64,000 nt of DNA, taken from DASUKM01 sp036278735. Lineage in GTDB: Bacteria > Acidobacteriota > Vicinamibacteria > Vicinamibacterales > 2-12-FULL-66-21. Location of the stretch: assembly GCA_036278735.1 (NCBI GenBank), contig DASUKM010000019.1, positions 62,001-126,000 of the forward strand, given 5' to 3'. Positions 1-7,984 of this stretch are shown in pieces. Position 1 is the stretch's first letter, and each line of letters begins with the position of its first letter. The translations under genes were made by a program, and so were the position numbers. The notes beneath the pieces are model-generated. The model was not told where the DNA came from, searched no databases, and saw only the letters and a list, made by a program, of their open reading frames with translations.

Positions 1-359
1 TTGCGAAGGTACAGGTCGCGCCACTCGGCCACGTCCGCGACGTGATCGTCCCACATCTTGGCCAGCGGCCAACGGTCGCCGGCCGCATCGCAGCGCCGGA
101 GCTCCGCACCCTCGGGATCGAAGAGCGGACGCGCGAGCCGCGCGTCGATCGCGATCCCGTAGGCCTCGGTCACCCGCTGCGGAGCGCCCCCGTTGTCGGC
201 CAGGCGCTCGCGGAACTGCCGGTCGGCGACATAGCGCTCGACGAAGCGCTTGACGAGTGCCAGGGTGCGCCGCTCCGCGGGAGATCGCCGCTCGAACAGT
301 TGCCAGTATTGTTCTGCGGCGACCTGCCGAGGAATAGAGCGCTCGCCGTCGAGGGTCAC
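1..359 (-). CDS. Partial ORF of unknown function downstream of the Nif11 precursor
   Basis: An open frame on the reverse strand runs from a GTG to the window edge, at least 119 codons with no stop; the C-terminus is missing. The GTG is in the same frame as the Nif11 precursor, five codons after its TAG stop, so the two are probably co-transcribed. The visible part is charged and helical, with a segment VKRFVERYVADRQFRERL followed by YGIAIDARLARPLF, then a Trp-rich stretch ending WRDLYLR. The first helical part vaguely resembles a Nif11 leader, but I do not recognise a family. Position suggests RiPP maturation or a second substrate; this is inference. An overlapping forward frame in this stretch has no better claim. 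Confidence 0.55.
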   Translation of the reverse strand, partial: MTLDGERSIPRQVAAEQYWQLFERRSPAERRTLALVKRFVERYVADRQFRERLADNGGAPQRVTEAYGIAIDARLARPLFDPEGAELRRCDAAGDRWPLAKMWDDHVADVAEWRDLYLR

Positions 360-374
360 GGCAGGACGCGTGCT

Positions 375-734
375 CTAGAAGATGACAATCCCGACGACGA
401 TATTCAGCGGAGGCGAGTAAGGCGCCTGCTTCATCGTCGCGTCCTTGAGGCTCGTGTTCATCGCGTCCGTGATCGCGAAACCGCCGCCGCCCGCGACGCT
501 CCCGAGCTCCCCGTCCGTGAGTGCCGCCTCGGCATCAGCGGGTGCCGGGGCGCTCTCGAGCGCGGCCTTCTGACGTGTCCCATAGTCGCGGACGTCCGCT
601 TCGGTGATGAGGTAGCCGTGCTCCCGTGCGACGGCGACCAGCTCTGGGACGGCGACTTTGTTGGCGAGCGCGGCTTGCAGTTCCTTGCTGGCTTTCACAT
701 CTGCGACGAATCGTGCGACGTCGGCCGTGGCCAT
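375..734 (-). CDS. Nif11-type leader RiPP precursor peptide
   Basis: A 119-residue protein with an N-terminal helical leader (about residues 6-45: FVADVKASKELQAALANK, then LVAVAREHGYLITEADV) typical of Nif11-like leaders, and near residue 80 the pattern LTDGELGSVAGGGG, a double-glycine cleavage motif. After the glycines is a core of about 34 residues starting FAITDAMN and ending in the hydrophobic run NIVVGIVIF. The core has no cysteine, so lanthionine or Cys-derived thiazole chemistry is not possible on it; Ser, Thr and Tyr are present. A strong Shine-Dalgarno, AGGAGGAG at 741-748, fixes the start. Known Nif11 leaders direct modifying enzymes and are cut by a C39-type peptidase exporter. No modifying enzyme is identified in the window; one may lie beyond the left edge. 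Confidence 0.8.
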   Translation of the reverse strand: MATADVARFVADVKASKELQAALANKVAVPELVAVAREHGYLITEADVRDYGTRQKAALESAPAPADAEAALTDGELGSVAGGGGFAITDAMNTSLKDATMKQAPYSPPLNIVVGIVIF

Positions 735-846
735 GCGAACCTCCTCCTTCGTCCGGCAGATTCAACGGTGGCATGTTACTCCCTTGGCTTCGGGGAATGC
801 CACTGCGGCTGGAACCGGGGGATAATCCGGCTCGTAGCGGTAGGAG

Positions 847-924
847 ATGGACACCCTCGCCCGCGATCTCCGCTTTGCCGTTCGGCTGATGAGGAAGGCG
901 CCGGTGGCGCTGCGATCGGAGTAG
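847..924 (+). pseudogene. Collapsed ADOP permease: first 19 codons joined to last 6
   Basis: The 25-codon frame reads MDTLARDLRFAVRLMRKAP then VALRSE and a stop. The first part matches the usual start of ADOP/MacB-like permeases (compare LFRDLRFAVRLLRQSP in the permease starting at 22129). VALRSE is the usual last six residues of the same family (the genes ending at 3398 and 24573 end IALRSE and VALRSE). The whole interior, about 800 codons, is missing with frame kept. AGGAG lies directly before the ATG. Its final CGGAG can serve as ribosome binding site for the complete permease that starts five bases after its stop, so it may survive as a leader cistron. Confidence 0.75.
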
Positions 925-929
925 GCCGC

Positions 930-3398
930 ATGCCCCTTGGATTCGAACTTCGTCACGCGTGCCGCGCGGTGTTCAAGAACCCGCGCTTCAGTCTCGTCGC
1001 GATTGCCGCGCTCGCGCTCGGGATCGGGGCGAACGCGGCGATCTTCTCCGTGGTCGACGCCGTGCTCCTGCAGCCGCTGCCCTATCCCGAACCATCACAG
1101 CTGGTGCGCGTCTGCCGCCAGTTCCAGAGCGGCATCGGCTGCTCCGAGTCGATCCCGAAGTTCATGAGCGCCGCCCGCGCGAAATCGCTCGAGGCGATTG
1201 CGGCGTACGACGGCGAGGCGCCAGCCTTCAACCTGACCGGCGGCGATCGGCCCGAACAGATCAAGGGGCTTCATGCGTCGGCCGGCTACTTCCGCGTCTT
1301 CGGCGCCCCGATCGCGATCGGCCGGACCTTCACGGCCGCCGAGGACCGTCCCGGCGGATCGCACGTGGCCGTGATCTCCCACGCGCTGTGGGAGTCCCAC
1401 TTCGGCGGCGACCCGTCGGTGACCGGCAAGACGATCGGCTTGAACGGCGATCCCTATGTGGTCGTGGGCGTTCTCTCGGACTCGTTCCGACCGGATCCTG
1501 CGGCTGACGTGTTCATTCCGCTTCAGGCGGATCCCAACAGCACGAACCAGGGGCACTACCTCGCGGTGGCGGGCCGCCTCGCACCGGGCGTGACGATCGC
1601 GCAGGCGCGCGCCGAGATGAAGCTGCTCGGCGATCAGTTCCGCCGCGCGAACCCGAAGTGGATGGGCGATTCGGAGCAGGCTTCGGTGTTCGCCATGCGC
1701 GACATCGTCGTCCGCGACGTGCGCCCGGCGCTCCTGATCCTCCTCGGCGCCGTGGGGCTCGTGCTGCTCATCGCCTGCGCCAACGTCGCGAACCTGCTGC
1801 TGGCGCGCGCCGCCGGGCGCCAGCGGGAAGTCGCCGTCCGGGCCGCCATCGGCGCGGGCCGTGGGCGCATTGTCCGGCAGTTGCTCCTCGAGAGCCTGCT
1901 GCTCTCGACAGCCGGCGCGGTCGCAGGCGTCGTGCTCGGCGTCTGGGGCGCGCGCGCGCTGCTGGCGCTCAGTCCGGGCGGCCTCCCGCGCGTCGACGAC
2001 TTCGCGCACGCGTCGATGCTCGGCGCCATCCTGGACTGGCGGATTGTGGCGTTCACCGCCGGAATCGCGTTGACGACCGGCGTGCTGTTCGGCATCGCCC
2101 CGGCCCTCCACCTGTCGCGCACGGATCTCAGCTCGACGTTGAAGGAAGGAGGCGGCCGCGGGTCGTCGAACCGCCGGGCCGGGCGTACCCGCGACGCGCT
2201 CGTCGTCGTCGAGATGGCGCTTGCGCTGATGCTGATGATCGGGGCCGCGCTGCTCGTGCGGACGTTCATCGGACTTCGCGACGTCAGCCCGGGATTCGCC
2301 GTGCAGAACGTCCTTACCATGCGGACCTCGCTCGCTGGCTCGAAGTATTCCACCACCGCGCCCGTCGAGACGCTCGCCAGGACGATGCGGCAGCGGATCG
2401 ATGCGCTGCCGGGCGTGCAGGCGGCGGGGGTCGCGCTGATGATGCCGACGCAGGGAGGAGCCGACCTGCCGTTCCGCATCGAAGGCCGCGCGCTGAAGGG
2501 CAGCGACCTGTATCACGGCGACGAGCAATGGCGCGTGATCACGCCGGGCTATTTCGAGGCGTTCGAGATCCCGCTGCTGCGCGGGCGCCTCTTTTCTGAT
2601 CGCGATACGGCGGGCGCGGAGTCCGTCGTCGTCATCAACGCGGCGATGGCGAAGAAATACTGGCCAGGCCAGGACGCCATCGGGCAGCGCCTCACGATAG
2701 GCAAGGGGCTCGGCCCGGAGTTCGAGGATCCAACCCGGCAGGTCGTCGGCATCGTCGGCGACGTGCGGGAGAACGGGCTCGACAGCGACCCGCCGCCGGT
2801 GATGTACGTGCCCTGGTATCAGATGTCGGACAGCCTGACGAAGCTGGGCAACAGCCTCGTGCCGGCGTCGTGGATCGTCCGCACGGCCGCGCCGTCGGCC
2901 TCGCTCGCGACGGAGGTTCAGAAGGAGTTCCGCGCCGTCGACGGACAATTGCCGGTCGCGCAGGTGCAATCGATGGAGCAGATCGTCTCGAAGTCGATCG
3001 CGCAGCAGAACTTCAACATGGTGCTGCTCACGATGTTCGGGGCGATCGCGCTGCTGCTCGCCGCGATCGGCATCTACGGCCTGATGTCGTATTCGGTCGA
3101 GCAGAGCACGCACGATATCGGGGTACGGCTGGCGCTTGGCGCGGAACGAGGCACCATCCTCTCGCTCGTCATCGCGCGCGGCATGAAGCTCGCGGTCGTG
3201 GGCCTGGCGATCGGGGTCGCGGGCGCGTTCGCGGCTTCGCGGCTGCTGGCGCGGCTCCTGTTCGGCGTCGCGCCAACCGACCCGCTGACCTACGTCCTTG
3301 CCGTCGTGGGGCTCGCCGTCGTCGCGTTGCTCGCGTGCTACCTGCCCGCACGCCGCGCGATCGCCGTCGATCCGATCATCGCGCTGCGCAGCGAGTGA
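930..3398 (+). CDS. ADOP-type FtsX/MacB-like permease
   Basis: An 822-residue ABC-type permease of the acidobacterial duplicated orphan permease class. After a short cytoplasmic start (MPLGFELRHACRAVFKNP) comes the first membrane helix with LALGIGANAAIFSVVDAVLL. A MacB-type periplasmic domain follows, then an FtsX domain around RPALLILLGAVGLVLLIACA, and a second periplasmic/FtsX half ending in DPIIALRSE. It lacks an ATPase; known family members either borrow one or act without one, and substrates are mostly unknown. An open frame continues upstream to base 42, but that part lacks family similarity and lies across two reverse-strand genes, so the ATG at 930 is chosen. The GGAG of the upstream stub supplies a ribosome binding site. 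Confidence 0.9.
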   Translation: MPLGFELRHACRAVFKNPRFSLVAIAALALGIGANAAIFSVVDAVLLQPLPYPEPSQLVRVCRQFQSGIGCSESIPKFMSAARAKSLEAIAAYDGEAPAFNLTGGDRPEQIKGLHASAGYFRVFGAPIAIGRTFTAAEDRPGGSHVAVISHALWESHFGGDPSVTGKTIGLNGDPYVVVGVLSDSFRPDPAADVFIPLQADPNSTNQGHYLAVAGRLAPGVTIAQARAEMKLLGDQFRRANPKWMGDSEQASVFAMRDIVVRDVRPALLILLGAVGLVLLIACANVANLLLARAAGRQREVAVRAAIGAGRGRIVRQLLLESLLLSTAGAVAGVVLGVWGARALLALSPGGLPRVDDFAHASMLGAILDWRIVAFTAGIALTTGVLFGIAPALHLSRTDLSSTLKEGGGRGSSNRRAGRTRDALVVVEMALALMLMIGAALLVRTFIGLRDVSPGFAVQNVLTMRTSLAGSKYSTTAPVETLARTMRQRIDALPGVQAAGVALMMPTQGGADLPFRIEGRALKGSDLYHGDEQWRVITPGYFEAFEIPLLRGRLFSDRDTAGAESVVVINAAMAKKYWPGQDAIGQRLTIGKGLGPEFEDPTRQVVGIVGDVRENGLDSDPPPVMYVPWYQMSDSLTKLGNSLVPASWIVRTAAPSASLATEVQKEFRAVDGQLPVAQVQSMEQIVSKSIAQQNFNMVLLTMFGAIALLLAAIGIYGLMSYSVEQSTHDIGVRLALGAERGTILSLVIARGMKLAVVGLAIGVAGAFAASRLLARLLFGVAPTDPLTYVLAVVGLAVVALLACYLPARRAIAVDPIIALRSE

Positions 3399-3606
3399 TG
3401 CGGCGACTCGCCTGATGCCGACCGCTTCCGTACTCCCCCGGTTTCGTCGGTAGCGAAGCCCGCGCGAACCCACGGGACCCTCGATTTCTCACGCCGATTC
3501 GATTTCAGTTGCAAACAGACACGACCTGATCCAGAGTCTCCGACTCTCCCGTCCGATTCGCTTCGTTCCCAGGGCAACAATCGCTTCGAGATTCGTGAGG
3601 TGCTCG

Positions 3607-6429
3607 ATGGAGACACTCCGGTCGAAAGGCCCCTTCGCGTGCGCGCTCGCGTTGTTCATGGCGTCGATGCTGCTGCCGGCGACCGCCTCCGCCCAGTGGA
3701 CGAAGGTCAACGGCGCACCCAACGTCAGCACCTGTCTGCTCCTGACCGACGGCTCGGTCCTGTGCCAGACGGGCGAAGAATCCAACGGGTGGTCGCGTCT
3801 GATCCCCGACAGCTCCGGCAACTACGCGAACGGGACGTGGACGGCGGCCGGGAGCCTGCCGTCTGGACACGGGCCTCTGTATTACGCATCGGCGGTGCTC
3901 GCCGATGGCCGCGTGATCCTGGTCGGCGGCGAGTACAACACCGGCACGCCGAGCTGCCCGAGCTCGGGGTGCGACGTGAACCTCGCGGCGATCTTCGATC
4001 CCACGGCGGCGGGGGGGACGGGGACGTGGACCGCCGTCACCGCCAACGAGACGCAGGTCGGCGACTCCGACTCGTTCGTGCTGCCGGACGGCCGCTTCGT
4101 GCTGCGTCACCTCTTCAGCAAGCGCCTCGATGTGTTCAACCCGTCCACGCTCACGTTCACGGACCTGAACGCGACCGGCAAACTCGACAACAACTCGGAG
4201 GAAAACTCGACGCTGCTCCCCGACGGCACCATTCTCGTCGTCGACGCGGGATTCGACGGCAACACGAACTCGGAAATCTACGACCCGGCCACGAACACCT
4301 GGACGCAGGCGGCCGATACCATCGTCTCGATGCCGAGCAGCGGCGGAATGGGCATCGTGCCCGAAATGGGACCGCAAATCCTGACTCCGTACGGCACCGT
4401 GTATGCCTTCGGCGCGACCGGAAAGAACGCGGTGTACGACACCGCCACCGCGCTGTGGTCCGCGCTGCCGGATCTGCCGACGGAAGGGGGCAATCAGATG
4501 CTGGCCGCCGATGCCCCCGGCGCGCTGCTCCCCAACGGCAACGCCCTGATCGCCACGAGCCAGTTCTTCGCCGGCCCCACCAACGTCTATGAGTTCGACG
4601 GGACCACGTTTACGAAGGTGAACCCGCCGAACAGCAATCTCGCGTCGTATCAAGGCCGCATGCTCCTGCTGCCCACCGGCCAAGTGCTCTTCTCGAACGG
4701 CACCAACGACGTCGAGCTGTACACCGCCGGCGGGTCGTTCATGAACGCCTGGCGTCCGGTCATCACGTCGGCTCCGGCGAACATCAGCGGCGGCCAGACG
4801 TATACGATCTCCGGCCGCCAGTTCAACGGCCTGTCGCAGGCGAACTCCTACGGCGACGATGCGCAGTCCGCGACGAATTATCCGATTGTGCGGATCGTCA
4901 ACATCGGAACGGGCCACGTGATTTACGCCCGTACGCACGACCATTCGAGCATGGGGGTCGCGACCGGCGCGACCATCGTTTCGACGCAGTTCGACGTGCC
5001 GGCCGGGATCGAATCCGGACCGAGCCGCCTGTACGTCGTCGCCAACGGCATTCCCTCCGATCCGATCGTCGTCAACGGCCCCGACCTCACGATCGCCAAG
5101 ACGCACGCGCCCGCGGTCTTCACCCAGGGGGACGCGGCGGATACGTTCACGATCGCGGTGGCGAACGCGGGTGCGGATGCGACGAGCGGAATCGTCACCG
5201 TCGCGGACGCCCTCCCTGCATCGCTGACGGCGACCGGCATGTCTGGCACCGGCTGGTCGTGCAACGTCCCGATCGTCACCTGCACGCGTTCGGACGCACT
5301 GGCGAGCGGCTCGAGCTATCCCGCGATTACCCTGACCGTCGCGGTGGCCGCTGACGCGCCGATTCACGTGACGAACACCGCCACCGTGTCCGGCGGCGGC
5401 GAAACGAGCGTCAACACGACGGCCAACGACACGGCCGAGGATGCGGTGAGCATCCGGCAGCACACCGTCACGACGGTCTCGCCCGAGACGCAGGACTACG
5501 ACGACGTCGTCACGCTGACGGCGCACGTGACGCCGGCGGGCGTGGCGGGATCGGTCGCGTTCCTCGTGAACGGCACGGCGGTCGGGACGGCGTCGTACGA
5601 CAGCACGACAGGCGTCGCGACGCTCGCCTGGCTCGTCAACCTGCCGTCCGGCTCCTACAGCATCACCGCCACCTTCACGAGCGCGGATCCGCTGTACCTC
5701 GACAGCACCGGCACGCTCGCGACGGGGCTGACGGTCACCAAAGAGGAGACGACGCTCTCGTATACCGGCGACACCGTCATCGCGAACGGCGGGACGGCGC
5801 ATATGAAGGGGGTGCTGCTCGAGGACGGTGTGACGCCGATCGCGGGCCGCACGATCACCTTCACGCTCGGCACCGGCGGGGGCGCGCAGACCTGCAACGG
5901 CGTCACCGACGCGACGGGCACGGCGTCGTGCGCCATCAGCCCCGTCGCGCAGCCGCTCGGACCCGGCGTCGTGGCCGATGCCTTCGCCGGCGACGCGTTC
6001 TATCTGCCGGCGTCCGCGAACGCGACGACGATCCTGTTCGCGTTCCTGGCGCATGGCGGATTCGTCGCGGGCGATCTGAGCGCCCCGATCTCTGGTGGAG
6101 CGGCGTTCTGGGGCGCGCAGTGGGCTGGCGCGAACGCCTTGACGGGCGGCGCGGCGCCGGCAAGCTTCAAGGGCTTCGCCGCGACGCTGACCGCCGAACC
6201 CCCGGCGTGCGGAATCGGCTGGACGACGCGCCCCGGCAATGCGTCGAACCCGCCGGCCGGCCCGCTGCCGTCGTACATGGGCGTGCTGATCTCCAGCGGC
6301 GTCCAGCAGTCAGGCACCGCGATTTCGGGCAACGTCGTCCGGATCGTCGTGGTGCACACGGGCGCCGGCTATGACGCCGACCCCGGCCATCCCGGCACCG
6401 GCATCGTCGTCGCCGAGTACTGCCACTGA
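3607..6429 (+). CDS. Secreted Kelch/galactose-oxidase-like protein with DUF11 and Ig-like domains
   Basis: A 940-residue exported protein. A signal peptide with cleavage near ATASA-Q is followed by Kelch-type blades (residues about 30-390; repeated motifs like GRVILVGGEYN, DGTILVVD). An early-set domain like that at the C-terminus of galactose oxidase follows (SYGDDAQSATNYPIVRI). Then come a DUF11-type repeat (LTIAKTHAP) and two bacterial Ig-like repeats. The last 130 residues (from about FLAHGGFVAGD) are unassigned. I did not identify the Cys-Tyr copper site of true galactose oxidase, so enzymatic activity is doubtful; a cell-surface carbohydrate-binding role is possible. The ATG is preferred over a GTG four codons upstream because it gives a clean signal peptide, with GAGG at 3597-3600. 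Confidence 0.8.
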   Translation: METLRSKGPFACALALFMASMLLPATASAQWTKVNGAPNVSTCLLLTDGSVLCQTGEESNGWSRLIPDSSGNYANGTWTAAGSLPSGHGPLYYASAVLADGRVILVGGEYNTGTPSCPSSGCDVNLAAIFDPTAAGGTGTWTAVTANETQVGDSDSFVLPDGRFVLRHLFSKRLDVFNPSTLTFTDLNATGKLDNNSEENSTLLPDGTILVVDAGFDGNTNSEIYDPATNTWTQAADTIVSMPSSGGMGIVPEMGPQILTPYGTVYAFGATGKNAVYDTATALWSALPDLPTEGGNQMLAADAPGALLPNGNALIATSQFFAGPTNVYEFDGTTFTKVNPPNSNLASYQGRMLLLPTGQVLFSNGTNDVELYTAGGSFMNAWRPVITSAPANISGGQTYTISGRQFNGLSQANSYGDDAQSATNYPIVRIVNIGTGHVIYARTHDHSSMGVATGATIVSTQFDVPAGIESGPSRLYVVANGIPSDPIVVNGPDLTIAKTHAPAVFTQGDAADTFTIAVANAGADATSGIVTVADALPASLTATGMSGTGWSCNVPIVTCTRSDALASGSSYPAITLTVAVAADAPIHVTNTATVSGGGETSVNTTANDTAEDAVSIRQHTVTTVSPETQDYDDVVTLTAHVTPAGVAGSVAFLVNGTAVGTASYDSTTGVATLAWLVNLPSGSYSITATFTSADPLYLDSTGTLATGLTVTKEETTLSYTGDTVIANGGTAHMKGVLLEDGVTPIAGRTITFTLGTGGGAQTCNGVTDATGTASCAISPVAQPLGPGVVADAFAGDAFYLPASANATTILFAFLAHGGFVAGDLSAPISGGAAFWGAQWAGANALTGGAAPASFKGFAATLTAEPPACGIGWTTRPGNASNPPAGPLPSYMGVLISSGVQQSGTAISGNVVRIVVVHTGAGYDADPGHPGTGIVVAEYCH

Positions 6430-6438
6430 AATGCAACG

Positions 6439-6561
6439 CCGGGGTCAGATCTTGTTCTTTGCAGGAATGTCACCTGCAGAGGTCAGGTCTCGACCCCGGT
6501 GCACCCCTCGATTCTGTCCTCCAAAGAGGACAAACATGCAAAGAACAAGATCTGACCCCGG
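6439..6561 (+). repeat. REPIN/MITE-like inverted repeat with nested hairpins
   Basis: Two perfect 25-base arms, 6439-6463 and 6537-6561 (first 20 bases CCGGGGTCAGATCTTGTTCT), face each other around a 73-base centre. The centre holds two smaller perfect hairpins: TGCAGG/CCTGCA at 6460-6478 and GTCCTC/GAGGAC at 6516-6531. No open frame lies inside. The layout fits a non-autonomous repeat of the REPIN or MITE kind, usually mobilised by a RAYT-type transposase elsewhere. The right arm ends 12 bases before the next start codon, so the element forms part of that gene's promoter region. Confidence 0.75.
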
Positions 6562-6573
6562 TAAGATAGACGG

Positions 6574-7587
6574 ATGCCTGAGCGGCGCGACGTGGTGGTC
6601 ATCGGGGCGGGACCGGTCGGTCTCGCCTGCGCGATCGAACTCCGCCGGCGCGGGCTCGGCGTCCGCGTGCTCGACAAGGGGACCCTGGTCAACTCCATCT
6701 TCGGCTACCCGACGAACATGGAGTTCTTCTCGACGCCCGACCTCATCGAGATCGGCGGCTATCCCTTCCCGGTGCGGAACTACAAACCGACCCGCGAGGA
6801 CGCGCTCGAGTATTACCGGGGCGTCGCCGCGCGCGAGCAGATCGAGCTGTCGCTCTACGATCGGGCCGAACGCCTCGACGGCGATCGCGGCCGCTTCGTC
6901 GTCCACTCGACCACGGGCGAGCACCCTGCCCGTTGCGTGATCGTCTCGACGGGGTTCTTCGACTTCGCCAACCGGCTCGGCGTGCCCGGTGAAGATCGGC
7001 CCAACGTCACGCACTATTACAAGGAGCCCTTCCCGTACGTCGGCCAGGACGTGGCGGTGGTCGGCGCCAGGAACTCCGCTGCCAAGGCCGCGCTCGACTG
7101 CTATCGTCACGGCGCCCGCGTGACGCTGATCGTCCGGGGCGCCGCGCTGTCGGAGAAGATCAAGTACTGGCTCAAGCCAGACCTCGAAAACCGGATCAAG
7201 GAAGGCAGCATCGTCGCGTTCTTCAACACGACGCTTGCCGAAATCCGTCCCGGCGCGCTGCTGCTGAACACGCCCGACGGGGCGCGCGAGATCCCGAACC
7301 AGTGGGTCCTCGCGATGAGCGGCTATCATCCCGACTTCGAGCTGCTGCAGCGCTTCGGCGTCACGTTCGCCGACGATCCCTTCCGCACGCCGCTCTACGA
7401 CGAAACGACCTTCGAAACGCGCCGCCCGGGCGTCTACATCGCGGGCACCGTCTGCGGCGGCTACCAGACCGGCCGCTGGTTCATCGAGAACGGCCGCTTC
7501 CACGCCCGGCAGATCGCCGAGCACATCGCCGGCGAACACGTGGAGCGGATCCCGTTCGAGCAGATCCACTGGAAGACGCAGGAATAG
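6574..7587 (+). CDS. ypdA: YpdA-family putative bacillithiol disulfide reductase
   Basis: A 337-residue FAD/NAD(P)H-dependent oxidoreductase. The N-terminal dinucleotide site is VVVIGAGPVGLACAIELRRR. The motif YPTNMEFFSTPDLIEIGGYPF is characteristic of YpdA/Bdr, and the second nucleotide-binding fold begins VAVVGARNSAAKAALDC. The C-terminal part keeps GVYIAGTVCGGYQTGRWFIENG. Characterised homologues reduce bacillithiol disulfide, so the organism may use bacillithiol; I infer that from family only. A possible -10 box TAAGAT at 6562-6567, six bases before the ATG, begins one base after the inverted repeat. No ribosome binding site is visible, so a leaderless transcript is possible. Confidence 0.88.
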   Translation: MPERRDVVVIGAGPVGLACAIELRRRGLGVRVLDKGTLVNSIFGYPTNMEFFSTPDLIEIGGYPFPVRNYKPTREDALEYYRGVAAREQIELSLYDRAERLDGDRGRFVVHSTTGEHPARCVIVSTGFFDFANRLGVPGEDRPNVTHYYKEPFPYVGQDVAVVGARNSAAKAALDCYRHGARVTLIVRGAALSEKIKYWLKPDLENRIKEGSIVAFFNTTLAEIRPGALLLNTPDGAREIPNQWVLAMSGYHPDFELLQRFGVTFADDPFRTPLYDETTFETRRPGVYIAGTVCGGYQTGRWFIENGRFHARQIAEHIAGEHVERIPFEQIHWKTQE

Positions 7588-7665
7588 TCGAAACGGTCCC
7601 GGCACTCGGACCGGATGACACGTGTGGGTGATGCGGCCAGGCCGTTTGACACGCCGTCGGGCCGT

Positions 7666-7694
7666 TTGACACGACCTAGGTCCGGCGTTACGCT
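7666..7694 (+). promoter_or_regulatory. Consensus sigma70-type promoter of tiny gene A
   Basis: TTGACA at 7666-7671, a spacer of exactly 17 bases, and TACGCT at 7689-7694. The ATG of the tiny gene follows six bases later, so transcription would start at or within a base or two of the start codon (leaderless mRNA). The same arrangement precedes tiny gene B and padR. Confidence 0.7.
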
Positions 7695-7700
7695 CCCGGC

Positions 7701-7796
7701 ATGCGCCCGCGTCAAAGCGCCTCGCCGGGAACCGACGCTCGCGCCGTGCGCTGGGTCGCACCCGCGTTCAAGAACCTGGGTCGCGGCGTGTTCTGA
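7701..7796 (+). CDS. Leaderless tiny gene A, 31 residues, AFKN(P/L)GRGVF C-terminus
   Basis: A short Arg-rich frame starting MRPRQSASPG and ending WVAPAFKNLGRGVF, directly behind a consensus promoter and with no Shine-Dalgarno. It would be doubtful alone, but a second frame at 14399-14503 ends SAFKNPGRGVF, starts at the same place relative to a near-identical promoter, and has a similar length. The rest of the two peptides is not clearly alike. Conservation of the C-terminus in frame, of the stop position and of the promoter argues for a real small protein or leader peptide. I recognise no family. The downstream gene is an FAD oxidase; whether the peptide regulates it is unknown. Confidence 0.55.
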   Translation: MRPRQSASPGTDARAVRWVAPAFKNLGRGVF

Positions 7797-7984
7797 TCGC
7801 CGACGTCACTCTTTCCTTCACTCCATCTACACGCCTCGGCGCGATGCCACGCCTGCGGCGTGCTCGAGTCGTACCGTCATCCGGGCGCCTTTCGCGCCGG
7901 GTGCCTGGAATGTCGTACGTCGATGGCGAGCCTGCGCCTGCGTGCGAACACACGAATGACGAATCACACGAGGAAGGAAGATCG

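Larger units (their letters stand above)
7588..7984. other. Intergenic region with leaderless tiny gene and duplicated -35 element
   Basis: Between ypdA and the FAD oxidase. It holds the promoter and 31-codon gene listed separately. The 14-base sequence GGCCGTTTGACACG occurs twice, at 7640-7653 and 7660-7673, exactly 20 bases apart; only the second copy has a -10 box at the right distance. From 7797 to 7984 I see only the Shine-Dalgarno GGAAGGAAG of the FAD oxidase. Confidence 0.6.

Noticed and set aside
42..929. Upstream extension of the first ADOP permease frame to a start at base 42
   Set aside because: This part shows no family similarity and lies over two convincing reverse-strand genes; the family start is at 930.
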